From Acanthochlamys bracteata (lineage: Eukaryota > Streptophyta > Magnoliopsida > Pandanales > Velloziaceae), in the NCBI GenBank assembly GCA_019914995.1, contig CM034140.1:5828001-5892000 (forward strand): 64,000 nt of DNA, read 5' to 3'. A program made the translations under genes and the position numbers. The notes under the pieces were generated by a model that was not told the origin of the DNA, did not search any database, and saw only the letters and a program-made list of their open reading frames with translations. This document shows positions 1-12,400 of this stretch, piece by piece. Position 1 is the first letter of the stretch. Each line of letters starts with the position of its first letter.

Positions 1-676
1 CTAGGTGGCAATGGTGCAGGTCCCCCACTTGATCTCGGCATGCCTCCTCCTCCACCATACCATTGCGGTATCATCAAGGTAAAGAGTGGCATGATCGATC
101 TTACCTGCATCCTCCGTGATGCCGGTACTTCTAAAGAGTTGCTCCAAGCTCCAACGGAAGTTATCAATCTCCTTCGCGTTCCGCACATCTTTATACGCCT
201 TGGATCTTGGAACATCCACCTTCAAAAAAGTCGAAGTTGAGGATACGGCGGAAACTGCCCCTTGCGTAACCGCCATCTTGCAAAGTGTTCAATCCCCTCG
301 GACATCCCTCAATTCGGTAGCCAACTTTGCGACCTCTTCTCTAAGAGTCACTACTTCCCTCCTAAAAGCATCTACATCACCCAAGAGAGTCTTTAAGGGC
401 CTTACTATGGCGAGATGATGATTCGGCCACCACGTTCAAGGCACATTGCATCTCTCCACGAAGCTCTTCTTGTCCCTTCTCAAGCTTCTTGATGCTTTGA
501 CCCAATTCCTCGAACTGGTCCACCTTATCGGCCACAGCAAGCTTTACCTTAGCGAACCTTGCGTTCACATCCGCCATTACGTCCCTAAATTTCTCTTTCC
601 GTTGGCGACTGCTCTCGGAAGCTCTCCTTTCAATCTCCCTTCCCTCATGGATAGTAACGTCGCTTCCGCTTGCCAT
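1..676 (-). pseudogene. gag polyprotein relic, Ty3/gypsy copy A
   Basis: Gag would form the retrotransposon capsid. The first ATG after the primer site (676) opens a charged, coiled-coil-like N-terminus (MASGSDVTIHEGREIERR) that stays open to about 377. Compared with copy B, a two-base loss near 385 shifts the frame. The frame resumes at 276 with the gag core, including the motif AMVWWRRRHAEI typical of the Retrotrans_gag family. The window starts inside the core. The frameshift means this copy cannot make gag by itself. Confidence 0.8.
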
Positions 677-696
677 TTCTGATTGGCAGAACTTTA

Positions 697-708
697 GCTC
701 TGATACCA
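697..708 (-). promoter_or_regulatory. Primer-binding site, initiator tRNA-Met
   Basis: The minus strand reads TGGTATCAGAGC, the usual plant retroelement primer-binding site complementary to the 3' end of initiator tRNA-Met. It sits two bases inside the LTR edge, which is the normal spacing and fixes both the LTR boundary and the element's orientation. Confidence 0.85.
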
Positions 709-710
709 CT

Positions 711-1220
711 TGTCACGGGCCTAGAGTTTTTCTTTGGCTCGTGCGGTACTTAGTCACGCTTCCTTGTGGCTAAGTCAGCCTTTACCCAAATGAACTATCA
801 AAGATAGCTAGAAAATTTGAATGGATTAGAAGGAAAGTAAGAAACACTTGAAAAGAGCTTTTTGGAAAGAAAGTTTTATATTACCTTTGGCTTGGTACAA
901 TTCTTGATTGAAATGCTTGATGCTCCAAATGAGAGCTCATCCTCCCTATTTATAGCTTCCTCACCTCCTCAACGGACGGTGGAGATTATTTTGATAGGAC
1001 GGTGGAGAATAAATAATCCAAAAAGTTCTTACATAATATCTCTTACAAAAATCTTCACCTTTCTAGAATAGTCACTATCTTTCTCTAAACTTATGCCAAC
1101 TATCTTATATTTAGAATATTCTACCATACTTTAGACTTGGCTTAAGCACAAGATAATTTTACCTAGGCAAAAAGCATTTTACTATGGTACTTTTGATGGA
1201 GAGAATAGTCAAAATAGTCA
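711..1220 (-). repeat. 5' LTR of copy A
   Basis: About 510 bp. On the minus strand it starts TGACTATTTT and ends CGTGACA. It aligns along its length with 56919-57430. A TATA box (TATAAATA on the minus strand, 947-954) lies inside and would drive transcription leftward into gag. The plus-strand text around 980-1010 contains the motif ACGGTGGAGA twice. Confidence 0.8.
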
Positions 1221-1734
1221 TACCATGACAAAAAACATAGGGTAATTAGTGGCTACGCAAATAATGCTTTTTAATCTAAACCTAGAAAATGCGAAGGTAT
1301 GGAGTACAGACTCGTGCTTACTGCTTTAACATGTTTATAGTATCTGTTTTCTGGAACTTGCGCAGAGTCAGAATGCTCATCTTCTCTGTATTCATTTCTA
1401 AGCAAATTCAAATTTTTATGTATCGTAGGCTTTGTAGCTTTGGTTCTCAGGTCTATCCCAAAAAATGGAAGACGGCATGCGAAGCAGGTTGCTGTTCAAT
1501 CGTTAACATTTCTGTCCATGCTGGAGAATGCGTTGGTTGTCTAGGCATCAATCTGAGCTGAAAAAAACTGCAACTTTATCAATGCTCACTGTACATAGCT
1601 AACCCTAGCAACTCATTTATGTCATTATTTCTTTTAGTAATACCCTCCATGAGTTTCACTATTAGTCCCATTTCATTTTGTGCACGGTTAGGGTTGGAAT
1701 GAGATACTAGCTTTTAGGACGGTGTAGGCGTTTG

Positions 1735-1965
1735 GTTGAGCGTTTCTTCGACGCTTCTTTTCAATTTTTTATTTTATATATATATATATTTTTTATAAAT
1801 ATTTAAAAAAATTATTTAAAAATTTAAAAAATATAAAAAATTTTACGCAGTAAAATTTTTTTATTATATATTTTTATTATTTTTTAATATAAAAAAATTT
1901 TTTTAAATAAATAAAAATATTTTTTATTTTAAAAAAATTTTATTTTATAAACAATTCTAAACGCT
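1735..1965. repeat. AT-rich dispersed repeat, palindromic core
   Basis: About 230 bp of more than 90% A+T, arranged around TTTTACGCAGTAAAA (1841-1855). It is bounded by less AT-rich sequence with GTTTGG on the left and CTAAACGC on the right. Similar units recur across the window; see the entry in findings. It looks like a non-autonomous fold-back element, but no target duplication was fixed. Confidence 0.5.
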
Positions 1966-2044
1966 GCAAAGAGATGAGCAGTGGATTGTAGTATTAGGAG
2001 CTTGATTGCAAGATGACTAATATAATGTTCAAATTATGTAGGAA

Positions 2045-2230
2045 CTTTTGACAGAGATAGTCAGAGATCAACTTTATTCGTTACAACAGTTAGCTATTGA
2101 TACCCGTGAGGTCTGGGAGTTCATTACACATAACAAAGGTGAAGCTTTTAGTCGAGCTCTCAGATTTTGTGTAAAAGCAGTGTGCTGGTCACTGGAGACA
2201 TCGTTAGTTTGCCCTGATAGCTCTGAGTAG
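2045..2230 (+). other. Exon-like open stretch, unrecognised
   Basis: About 60 codons with ordinary protein composition (LTEIVRDQLYSLQQLAIDTR, then REVWEFITHNKGEAF) ending at TAG 2228-2230. It is the only non-AT-biased open stretch for a kilobase around. A possible splice acceptor (TATGTAG) precedes it at 2041. I do not recognise the protein and see no partner exons, so it may be a stranded exon of a dead gene. Confidence 0.25.
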
Positions 2231-3909
2231 ATTTACTGAAACAAGTTTTGGAAACTTTGTGAAACTCGAACTTCTATCAAAATGTCCCAAAATTACAAAA
2301 TCAACGAAAAATTAAGTGGAATGCAAAGTCAATGGAAATTGAGTTCACTACTTAATTTTAGGATAAATTTTTTTATATTTATTTTTAGAAATTTATTTTT
2401 GAAGCAAGTAACTAAGCCGTAAGGATCTCTATAAAAATCAAAGATGGTTGTAAGATAAATTAAGGACTTTTAAATAAAGAAAAAGTCGCTAATCCCATCT
2501 CCTTGCCCTCATACCTAGATAATTAGAAAGAAACAATACCTATACTTTCTTATTCACGGGTTTTTGTACTCAGTTGCCAAAGAACAAATTAAAATTTTCA
2601 GAGAAGAAATAAATTTCAAATTTAGAACCGTGCTTTTTAGACTGAGATCTAGCTTAGGTGAAATCCAAAAGCACACAACAGACAACCGAAAAACCCCAAA
2701 ACCTCGCCATCATCATAACATATGATCCAATCCACAGAAGATGAAAAACTTTTTTTATTTATTTGTTCTTATCATGCTGACGAGAGAAAAGCCAATCTAG
2801 AGACGCATACCCGCTTCTTTTAAAATTTTAAATCGTCATATACACAATCCAATCTGTCCACAATTCCCTCCACCAAATCAGAAATTTGACCGGTTTCTGA
2901 AACTAAAATGAAGAAATATGATAGAGAAACAAAAAAAAAAAAGAGTAACTATTTATTTTCATATTATTTACATATACTAATAAAAGCAGTGAAGAATAAA
3001 AAAAATTTATTCGGTTGAAGAGTAAAGTGATTAAAGTAAATAAATAAAGTTGGTAGAAATTTTAAAATGCTTTTACCAATATTGTATAAATTAGATCAAC
3101 AATATTAATTATTGTAACTATATATTTAATTAGCAATTTAACTATTAAACTAATATTATTTTAATAATTAACCTTGGAAACTTTTACTCTATATAAGAAT
3201 AATATTCAAAATTATCACTCTTTATTATTCTGATAAAAGTTTTGACAAACAAATGGAACGAAGAATAGTTGATTTTCTTCCCCTCTGTTTCTCTTGTTTA
3301 CACTGAACCCAGATAGACAGACTATAAGGAGGTTCAGCTAGTTAAACTAAACATTTACTTTCAAACTTATTTTTAAAAACAGCTAAATGTAAAAGTTACT
3401 TTCTAATTACTTTTAACTATAATTAAATATAACAAATTTGACTTATTTTTCAGACTAATTTTTTCAAAAACTTATTTTTAGAAAACATTTGCAAGTACTT
3501 ATAAAATATAGTTTTTTAAAATAAAAAATACTAAATTTTTTTTTAAAATAGCTTAAATTTTTTATTAGAAAAAATAAAAACTATATATTATATATATACA
3601 AATTTTACTACATATAATTTTTATATTTTAATTTAAAAAATTTTTAAAAGTACTAAAAATTTTATTAAATAAATATAAATATTTTATTTAAAAGATAAAT
3701 AATGCTCCTCTTACAAATTCATTTCATTACAACTAATGCAGAAGCACTAAAAAACCAAAAACTAATCTAATCCCATATCTGTATTGTGAAACATTAGTAT
3801 TCAATTGCACCTCCAATAAATTGGTCAAGTCAAACTGTCTCTCACCTCAATCTGAATAGATTGATCGAGTTTAAACTCGAATTAATTAATTAAAATAACA
3901 GAGAGAATC

Positions 3910-5193
3910 TCAACCAGTGGCGCATTGATCTGCAGGCCGGGAACTGAGACTACCAGCATCAGCAGGGCATCCGGAATTAGACTCCGGCGAAGGATCCATG
4001 CAATTGAACGAGAGACAGAGCGAGACGGCATCAGGGAGCGGCAACTGCAGCGACGGGAAAGAAGTCAAGTAGTTACGATGTGCGTAAAAAGTAGTCATGC
4101 TTCCGGCGCAAACTTTACTTGCGTACTCCTCCGGCAATGCTCCAGTCATCTGGTTATCGTTCAAGTACAAGCTCGCTGCGTTTGCTAGACCTGCCGGCGC
4201 TTGCCCGCTCAACTTGTTATAACTCAGATCAACAACTTCCCATTCCTTCTCGTCGTCTAAGTTATCCGGCAAAGTCACTCGCCCTGATAAATTGTTGTGC
4301 TGCAGAAGGATTGAAGAGAGCAAAGGGAGCGAAAAGATAGCCGGAGGAATGCTTTCGGAGAATGCATTCGAAGAGAGATCTAGGAATGTCAAATCCGGTG
4401 GAGGGTCAGAGAGTGAGGAATGGATAGGGCCTGACATCGCGTTGACGGCAACGGAGAGGTAACGGAGTGTTGAAGGAAGCAAGCTTGGAAGTGGTCCAAT
4501 GAAAGAGTTGTCCCTGAGATCAAGGTGTAGTAACTTGCTAGAAGACATGTTCTTGGGGAGCTCGCCGTAAAGCCCACCGTTACCTGCGAGATTTATAACT
4601 TTGAGACTTTGGCTGCTTGATGAAAAGAGCTCCGATGGGATTTGGTCTTGAAGACGGTTGTGACTGAGATCTAATGTGTGAAGATCTTGAAGAGCGGCGA
4701 GGCTTGTTGGGATTGGTCCGGAAACAAGCGTGCCGGAGATGGAAAAAAGGCGGAGGCGTGGAAGATTGGAACCAATGCCCGTTGGTATAGAGCCTGATAT
4801 ATGGCCGGGGTAAATAACAAGCTCGGTTAAGGCAGTCAGGTTAGAGATTGCTGAAGGAAACATTCCAGTGAGCCCAGGGGAGTCCGCGAGTCCGGTGCCG
4901 AGAGTTAGGGCTGACACTCTGCCGAAGCTGTTTCCGGAGGAGCGGTCTTCGTCAGAAGGGGAGCAGATAACGCCGGCGAACGTGTAGCATGGTTTATTAG
5001 ATAAAATGTCCCAAGAAGAGAAAAATGTCGAGCCGGGGAGGTCGGCGAGGCTAGTTTTAATGCTCAGTAGTGCAGCGTAGTCGGAAGGGTGGAGCTGTTG
5101 ATGCTGCTCTGCTTCCTCCTGATTCGACAAATTAGTGAAGAAGAAGAAGAAGAAGAAGCAGCAGCACATGAACAGAGTAGATAGCTGAAGCAT
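3910..5193 (-). CDS. Secreted leucine-rich-repeat protein, 427 aa
   Basis: A single-exon gene. The start is the ATG at 5193; the open frame upstream of it has no in-frame ATG. The protein opens with a signal peptide (MLQLSTLF, three Cys, then seven Phe, to about residue 20). An LRR N-terminal cap follows (DYAALLSIKTSL ... CYTFAGVIC, about residues 38-76), then about ten plant-type LRRs (LxxLxLSxNxLxGxIP pattern, e.g. LHTLDLSHNRL, LTFLDLSSNAF, WEVVDLSYNKLSG). It closes with a Cys-containing tail (SLCLSFNC, then GCPADAG, then ADQC). There is no transmembrane helix or kinase after the LRRs, so it should be a cell-wall or apoplastic protein, not a receptor kinase. It resembles the Arabidopsis At4g03010/At1g03440 type of single-exon LRR proteins (from memory). 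The ligand is unknown. Confidence 0.9.
   Translation of the reverse strand: MLQLSTLFMCCCFFFFFFFTNLSNQEEAEQHQQLHPSDYAALLSIKTSLADLPGSTFFSSWDILSNKPCYTFAGVICSPSDEDRSSGNSFGRVSALTLGTGLADSPGLTGMFPSAISNLTALTELVIYPGHISGSIPTGIGSNLPRLRLFSISGTLVSGPIPTSLAALQDLHTLDLSHNRLQDQIPSELFSSSSQSLKVINLAGNGGLYGELPKNMSSSKLLHLDLRDNSFIGPLPSLLPSTLRYLSVAVNAMSGPIHSSLSDPPPDLTFLDLSSNAFSESIPPAIFSLPLLSSILLQHNNLSGRVTLPDNLDDEKEWEVVDLSYNKLSGQAPAGLANAASLYLNDNQMTGALPEEYASKVCAGSMTTFYAHRNYLTSFPSLQLPLPDAVSLCLSFNCMDPSPESNSGCPADAGSLSSRPADQCATG
5137..5158 (-). repeat. Coding GAA/TTC microsatellite
   Basis: Seven GAA units on the plus strand are read on the minus strand as TTC codons, giving the poly-Phe core of the LRR protein's signal peptide. 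A GCA run follows and codes for the neighbouring Cys codons (TGC). Confidence 0.8.
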
Positions 5194-5407
5194 TGTCGGT
5201 GAGAATGGAAGAGCGTGCAAAGAAAGGGAAGGGAAAAAAAAATTGAGACTGCTAGCTTCAGCTTTAATTTCCTAGAAGGTGGGAAACATTTTTGGGAGAA
5301 AAAGATAAGAAGAAGAAAGAAAGAAAGGGCTGAGATTGTACTGATTGCAGGGGAGAGGAGATTCCGTTTATTGGATGGGCTGTTGCATGAGCTACTACAC
5401 ATGGGAT

Positions 5408-5417
5408 CTTTATATAG
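5408..5417 (-). promoter_or_regulatory. TATA box of the LRR gene
   Basis: The minus strand reads CTATATAAAG, 215 bp upstream of the LRR start codon. Transcription would begin near 5380, giving a leader of roughly 185 nt that is rich in CT and TTTC runs, as plant leaders often are. Confidence 0.6.
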
Positions 5418-5429
5418 TACTAAGGATAT

Positions 5430-8400
5430 GTTTTGAAAAGTTTTTCTTTTTTAATTTTTTAAAAAAATTTTTAAAATATTTTATAAATTCTTTTTAAAAG
5501 TTTTAAAATATAAAAAAATTTTACATTGGAAATTTTTTATTTGAATTTAAAGTTTAGAGTTTTTATTAATTATTTTTATTATTTTTCTTTTAAAATAAAA
5601 AAATAAAATTTATTTTTAAAAAATTTTGAATATTTTTTCGAAATATTTTTTTCAATAAGCACTTTCAAACTCCTTAATTTTTATTTTAAAAAGTTTAAAA
5701 TTATGGATAAATAATTAAATTACTTATTTTTATAATTTTATAAATATGATCTTTATATTTTCAAATTTTTAAAATTATTTTCTGAAAATTTGATAATAAT
5801 TTCATTTAAAAAGACTTTTCTAAGTACGATAGAAAACGTCCCCTTAAAATAACAAGCGACAGCAATGAGTAAGACGTACTGTAATGGTCAAATGGTGATA
5901 CAGGCACATGATTATTATCTTAGTGATGTTTATGAACACTTTGATCTCATTTTGTCTCTTCAAAAACCGTATTTTTACTGAATTTCAAATTTCAAATCAA
6001 AAGAGACAAAACACTAAATTCAATTTTTTCAACTTTCATTTCTAAAATTCAAAATTTATAACTAAATATTTGACTTCAATTTAATTGTAATAACAACTTA
6101 ATATAAATTTTTAATCATTTTCGAATCTTACTTTTAAATAATTTATTTTTAAAATTTTAGCTCAAAACATTTAATTCAGAAAACAAAACACGCCCGAAGC
6201 TGCGGAACCTACAGAATTTTCTCGTTTTCACAGCCCAGACAAGCACACAAGGAGCTTTATTTATGGCGTCTTTACTAACACCTTAAATTTTATTTTTTAA
6301 AATTTATTTTTAATATAAAATAAATAAAAAATTAAATAAAAGTTTTTATCAAAATTTTTTTAAATTCATTTTTCAAAGTTACTATTAATATAAAACTATT
6401 TTAATATAATTTTTTAAATCTATTTTTAAGAAATTCTACTTCACTTATTTTCAACTCTAGATAAACTCGTCCTTAATGACAGCAGTCTGTAATAATTATT
6501 TATTGTGGGGAACGAATTTTGCTCATAAAATCTAGGAGTTGATTGGTAGTATTTATGAAAAAAACTTCTAAAATTAAAAAATATTTTTATTTTATTAGAT
6601 AAATAAGTTTTATTATTTTGATAAAAATAAAAAAAATTATTACATCAAGTTTTTATATTTTAAAAAATTTTAAAATATTATAAAAATTATTAAGAAATAT
6701 AAAAGAAATTGATAAGAAAATTTCCTATAATAGAATACAAGACGGCCCTTAATCATATCAACACAAGAAAAAGAAAAACGTTTTTTTATCTATTAAAAGC
6801 TTTTTTTCATTTTAATTGAGTACGGAGATATTTATAAGTTTTTTTAAAATAATTTTTTTTAAAAAATTAATTTAATTTTATTAAAAAATGAGTTTTATTT
6901 TTTATCTAAAAATAAAAAATAATAGTAAGATCACGTACATAACTTATATTTTCTAAACTTTTAAAATAATTTTATAAAATAATTAAAAAAAATTTAAAAT
7001 GAGAAAAATAAAAAGCATCTGTAAGCAAAGCCACACAACGCCTACGGCCTTAAGGGGGTGTACTGGCTAAACTCATTTAACTTTTAAAAGAACATTTAAT
7101 TAGAAAGGTAGATAAAGAATGTTTAAAATTGCTTAAAATAATAAGTTATTGTTTAAAAAAGTTTATATTTGGAGCTTTTCAAAAAACAAATATGTTGTTT
7201 TACATAAAAAATATACACATAAAATTTTATGATATATAATTCACTTATTCTTTTCAAAATATTTAAAAGAATATTTTAGAATACTTTAGCTGGTTTATTA
7301 AGAAATAAAAGTTGAAATGAAATGAGAAGCACCTAGATAGCAATTCCAAACATGAAGAAAAGTTTTAGAATGTGTTTTTTTTCTAATTTTTTTGAAAGTA
7401 ATTTTTGAAGAAGTAAGTTTTAGAAACTAGAATAAATTATTCTAAAAAAATATGAAAAATCATCAGAAAAATGTCTTAGATAAAAAATTATTTTCAGATG
7501 CAAAAATATACACTCTTGATTACGAAAACAGTTAATATTAATAAAGTTTGAAGAGAATAACTATTGAAAGAGACACATTTTTATTTACTTTCTTGATGAA
7601 GAAAATAAAAAGAAAAAGTTTTATTTATAAAATTTTTATTACAACATAAGAAACAAATAATAATTAAAATAATAATAGATAATGAATAGATAATATTTTA
7701 TAATAAATCTTTCCTAAAAATAAATGTTGTTAGAATCTTTTCTAATACTCCCCTCAAATTGGAGATGGAGGAGAGTAATCAATCGGACACCCAAATTTGT
7801 CCCCAAGATGGAAAAATATATCACCTTTGTATGATGAAGTGTGTTTTCGTACGAAATTTTCTCATGAATGAAATCATGTAAATATCAAATGTGTTTTTGT
7901 ATTGGCAAAGGAATAATCATTTTAACAGTTCGCAATATTACTTGTCAATACATTTCAAATTTTGTATTGGCACGCGACCGATCTCCGTGGAAGAAGCAAT
8001 CATAGAAAATAGAGTCATATGCACGGTTAATAGAGAGTCAGGAAATCTTTGTCATCGCGAAAGAAGCAAGTATGTGTGGCTGAAAATGTGAAGAGTTAGG
8101 AACCATGACGAATTAAAATTTTTTATCACATATAAAAAAAGAAGTAATAATTAAAAATTGTAGTAGATAACAATAGAAATATTATAATAGATAAAAAACC
8201 TAATACTGCATAATAATTTTTTCTAAAATAAAAATAAATCTTCTCTTGATAATTTTCTATGGCCGCCTCTCTATTGATATTGTACCATAAAAAAAGAATT
8301 ACGTTTCTGTGTTAGTCTATATGCCATCTATTTGTCACAGTTTATTAGAATTTTGATTTATTTGTATCAATTTATTCTAACTTACGTTTAGTTTTGTTAA

Positions 8401-9443
8401 CTATTTTATGGTTGTATTCTCTCATGGTTCTAGTGCCACCAAATTGATATTTTTATGGAAAGTTTTTTTTAAAGAGGTTAAATATGGGAAGAAATATGTA
8501 GATCCCCTATAAATTCTTTATAATAATAAAAAATTTAAACCCAATCCAATCAAAAATCTGTCATGAGGGAGTTGCTTTACGGACGCCCGTCCGTCAACAG
8601 AACCCTTCAAAGCAAATCCAATAAAATTTTTCACACAAATGCTCATCTTTATAGGTTTTTATGAAAAATGTTTCTCATCAAGTGAAAAGGATTCTGTAAA
8701 GAGGCTGTTAGATAATAAGTTTTGCAAAGCACTTGTAGATGGACAATTATGTAAGAAGCACTGTTGTAAATCGTTATTCTAAACATTATAATTCAAATCA
8801 TGATTAATGCGACGAGACATCAGTGATTGTTTTTTAATCAAAATAAAAACATAATAATACGCTGGTATGATCATGCTACCGAGACTCATGATACATAGCA
8901 ATTTTCTTTTCACAAAATAATCAAGAAGCTGCCTAGCAGGCTGACAGTGAGTGCAAAGCAGGAAATATCTCAGCTTTGCATAGTTTAACGCATATGCACA
9001 CAATCTTTAGTTCACAGTACTTCATGCATGTTGGATTGCAGTCAAAGAATCAAATAAGAGAAAGCAATTGCATGCAAGCAGCAAATCTGTAGGAACTAAT
9101 AAATCCTTCAAATGGATTTTGATTGTGAATGTGGAAAAGTTGTAAGCTTACCAAAACAAGTAGTTCGAATGTGGAATCCCCAAGTTGGCTTTGGTACACC
9201 CTAAATGCTCCCCAAGTTTGGTAATAATACTTAATATCATAAATGCCCATTGGAGCGGACAAGATGTCCGAAGCTTTCATCAATTATGGATACAAAACCC
9301 ACGCAAAATATGTGACTACTTATCCATTATAGAGAGAAGAAAAATGCATGAAATTGTACATTTAAATAATTTGGCAGGAGATGATCTCCTTGAAGGCTAA
9401 GCCTCTTCATTTATAAATAATGAATCAAGAATTTAGTTTCACA
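5430..9443. other. Intergenic AT-rich interval with repeat copies
   Basis: No gene is seen. Several copies or fragments of the AT-rich repeat lie at about 5440-5830, 6285-6470, 6545-6725 and 6790-7010. At 7725-7805 the text TAATACTCCCCTCAAATTGG resembles sequence often found near the 3' end of plant Ty1/copia elements, but no coding relic accompanies it. The ORFs at 7891, 8779, 9050 and 9185 show no family signal. Confidence 0.5.
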
Positions 9444-12400
9444 TTATTCCTTGCTTTTCTGGATTCCCACCCAGCGGGCATAGTCCACCCACCTGCCAAA
9501 GCAATCCGAGTGGATTATAGTTACATATTTTTGAGGAAAAATAGGGATAATTGAAGATCAAAGTTTATTATAAATCTTACAATAACGATCCCAAAAATGT
9601 GTTTCCTGTGCGAACTGCAAAGCATGAAGCACTCAACAAAAGCTTGTGATTGTGTAGCAGGGGCTCCAAAATCCGCTGCTCAATTATACCAGCAAGAACT
9701 TGGTACCTGTTCAAAACAACAGGTCCTTCAAATTGAGTTGGAACATTAAGGGACCTCCTAAAAACAACCAAAACCAAGCCTTTATCTCATAAGCTGAGAT
9801 TGGCCGCACAGATCTTTAAACACCACTGTGGCTTATAAAAACCATATCTTTAGTAAGATTATTGAACAGAAAGATGTCTACTATAATTTGCATGTACATT
9901 TCTCAGGGAAAAGAGCTAACTATTTGAGAAGAAACGCTGAATGGACTTAGCAGACTGGGTTGGAATATTTGGGAATCTCTTAGTAGAAAAGAAACCAACT
10001 TTTATATCATCTGCTGAGATAGCTGCATGAATCTTTGTGCACCATTTTGGCCTTAAAAACCATATCTTCAGTAGGATTAGTAATAGCAGGATTTTTACTT
10101 CCATGCACATTTCTGAGGTCTTAATTCTTATGCTCACTTTTTACTTGTGTCTATTTAAAATACCACTTCTTCTAAAAGTACATATAGGTACATGTTATGT
10201 GTCCAAACCATCTCCAATGAGTTCAAAAAATTCTCTCTTTTGATGTGCTAATATTAAGTAATAGTTTTGACTGTCTGATCTACATATGAATTGTAGCATC
10301 CTCATTTCACTGGCACTCGTCCTTTGTGCTTATGAAATAATTGCCATGTCTACAACCCATAAAGCAAACAGGTCAGATTTTTATAAAATTTAGTTCAACT
10401 GTTAACAGCGACTACATCTGTGAGAGATTGTATACCCTCTCATTTTAAACATGATATTAGATAAAAGGAGAAAACACATGACACTTTCAAATAGTTACTA
10501 AAAGTTAATTACGAATTACACGGCACAGCTTCAAATAAGGAAATGACACATCTGCAGTAAACCTGGGAAACAAGCAAATGATACCAACTCATAATGTCAC
10601 TAGAAAGAAGGTCTTGCTAAGAAATCATAATAGATAATCTAGTGTCTTGCTAAGCAGATTCTTCCTGCCTACTTATTATAATAATCGCTTGCTCATAAAT
10701 GAGTATCATCTACAGATGCATGAGATACGCTCGCAAAATTCTTCAACTATATTACGTATACTATCACGACCATAATCCATACTTGCAAATAATAGAGATC
10801 AAAGAGTATTACTCTAAAGAAGAATGGAAGCAGTTGTGGAAAGATGAATTGACTAGTAAAAACAGCTATCATTCAAGAGCTACAAATAACCAAAATTACA
10901 ACATTATACATACCTAAGGTTACTTGAAACCGCCATATAAACACCATAAGCAACACTAGTTTCTATAATTGGAATATCCTCAACTTCGCCAGCAAAATTC
11001 TTATCCAATGACTTTCTTGCATTAATTAATCCATTTGTTACTGCTGTACCAATCTGAAAAAAGTACAAGTTCCACAAAATGATGACATACAAGTCAGAAA
11101 TTATTTCCATAGACAGGATACCAAACAGCTAATTCTCTTCCGAACCATTAAGTACAAACATTTGTAGGTAGTCACCAAAAACTTAGCATCACGACATGTA
11201 AAAATGAGTAATAATATAGGTACCCTTTAGTTTACCGCTTGGTGTACACTTCTTTTAGTGTACGGTTTGAACGGGATAAAATATACAAACTTAGAGATGC
11301 ATGTTAGAAGATGCCAGTAAATTTGAAACAAATGTGCATAAGAAGGTACACAAGGAGATGACCTATAGTTATATCCTATAAAATTTAATATTAGCTTGTA
11401 GGGAGGTAACCTTTGTGTGCACATAAGAAGGTTATACTTCTTTTAGCATACGGTTTGAATGAGATAAAATTCACAACCTTAGAGATGCAACATTAATAAT
11501 TTACAAATCAATTACCTATTGTCACAGTATGCTTGTTTGGAAATTCCTCCTCACCTTTTTTTATCTTAGTGCATTAAGTAGACTATTTTAGAGTAGTTTA
11601 GAATATTTTATGATAGCCAAAAATATTTAGGGTGAGTAGATATTTAAATAACATAAATTTGCATGCCAAAATATTTTTAAAGTGGAGATATTTTGTAAAT
11701 ATATTTTGAAAAAAACTCTTTGGAGAAGCATTATCTACTGTTCAATTAAAACAATGTCTATTAAGAAGGTGGAGAGGGTATACATAGGGCAGAGAACCCT
11801 CACTTATAACCATCCCGAAAGAGTTGTAAGTTTGTAACTAATCCAAACATTGTAAAGAGCTTTCTTAGAGTGTTCATTCTTCTCTTCTTTCATTCTAACA
11901 TACAAAAGTCCTTTAGCTATCTTTATAGCTATTTTAAGGATAATATTGGCCTATTTATATCGAATTGTGACCAAGTGGCGCATTAGTCTACAGTAGAAAG
12001 ATCAGGCTCATGACACTATGCAAGGCCATGGTTCGGTAATACCTTCATTGGTTCAGCCAATTCATCGAACTACCTTAACTATGGTTTAGTAATGAACCAC
12101 AATTTAAGCTTCACAGGATTTCGCCAGAGTTTTTTGTTATTTTTTTTTGTAGTATAATTTTTTGATTTTTCGGCTCTTCTTTTCTTACTTCTCTACTTAC
12201 AGTTGTAAGAAGAATCCCTTTCTAGAATGAGGACGTCCAAGAAGAATCCCTTTCGAGAAGTTTCGAAGAAATTAAGTTTTAAGAAGGTGATTTACCCTCA
12301 AATGAATAGAAGATTGAACATTAAACTTTTAAGAAAAGTGGAATTTGAGATAAAACTCTTGATATATTGGAAAATGTATAAATGAATAAAAGTCCTTACT

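Larger units (their letters stand above)
1..1220 (-). mobile_element. Ty3/gypsy LTR retrotransposon, copy A (cut by window start)
   Basis: The 5' end of an LTR retrotransposon on the minus strand. Reading leftwards it has a complete LTR (1220 to 711), a tRNA primer-binding site two bases inside it, and a gag reading frame that runs off the window at position 1. The same layout, at high visible identity, recurs at 55579-57430, so this is one family with two copies 55 kb apart. Any 3' LTR and pol would lie left of the window. The minus-strand LTR ends are TG..CA. A target duplication cannot be tested because the other flank is missing. Confidence 0.85.
1221..3909. other. Gene-poor AT-rich interval
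   Basis: No complete gene is visible. It holds one copy of the AT-rich palindromic repeat (about 1735-1965), an exon-like open stretch at 2045-2230, and long A/T runs from 3400 to 3700. The ORF at 1289-1561 has no recognisable similarity or splice context and is taken as chance. Confidence 0.6.

Noticed and set aside
3925-4340. Plus-strand ORFs opposite the LRR gene
   Set aside because: They are antisense to a clear LRR coding region and have no domain of their own.
5064-5402. 112-codon minus-strand ORF overlapping the LRR start in another frame
   Set aside because: Ser/Leu/Phe-rich from the CT-rich leader and microsatellite. It begins near or before the predicted transcription start and shows no family.
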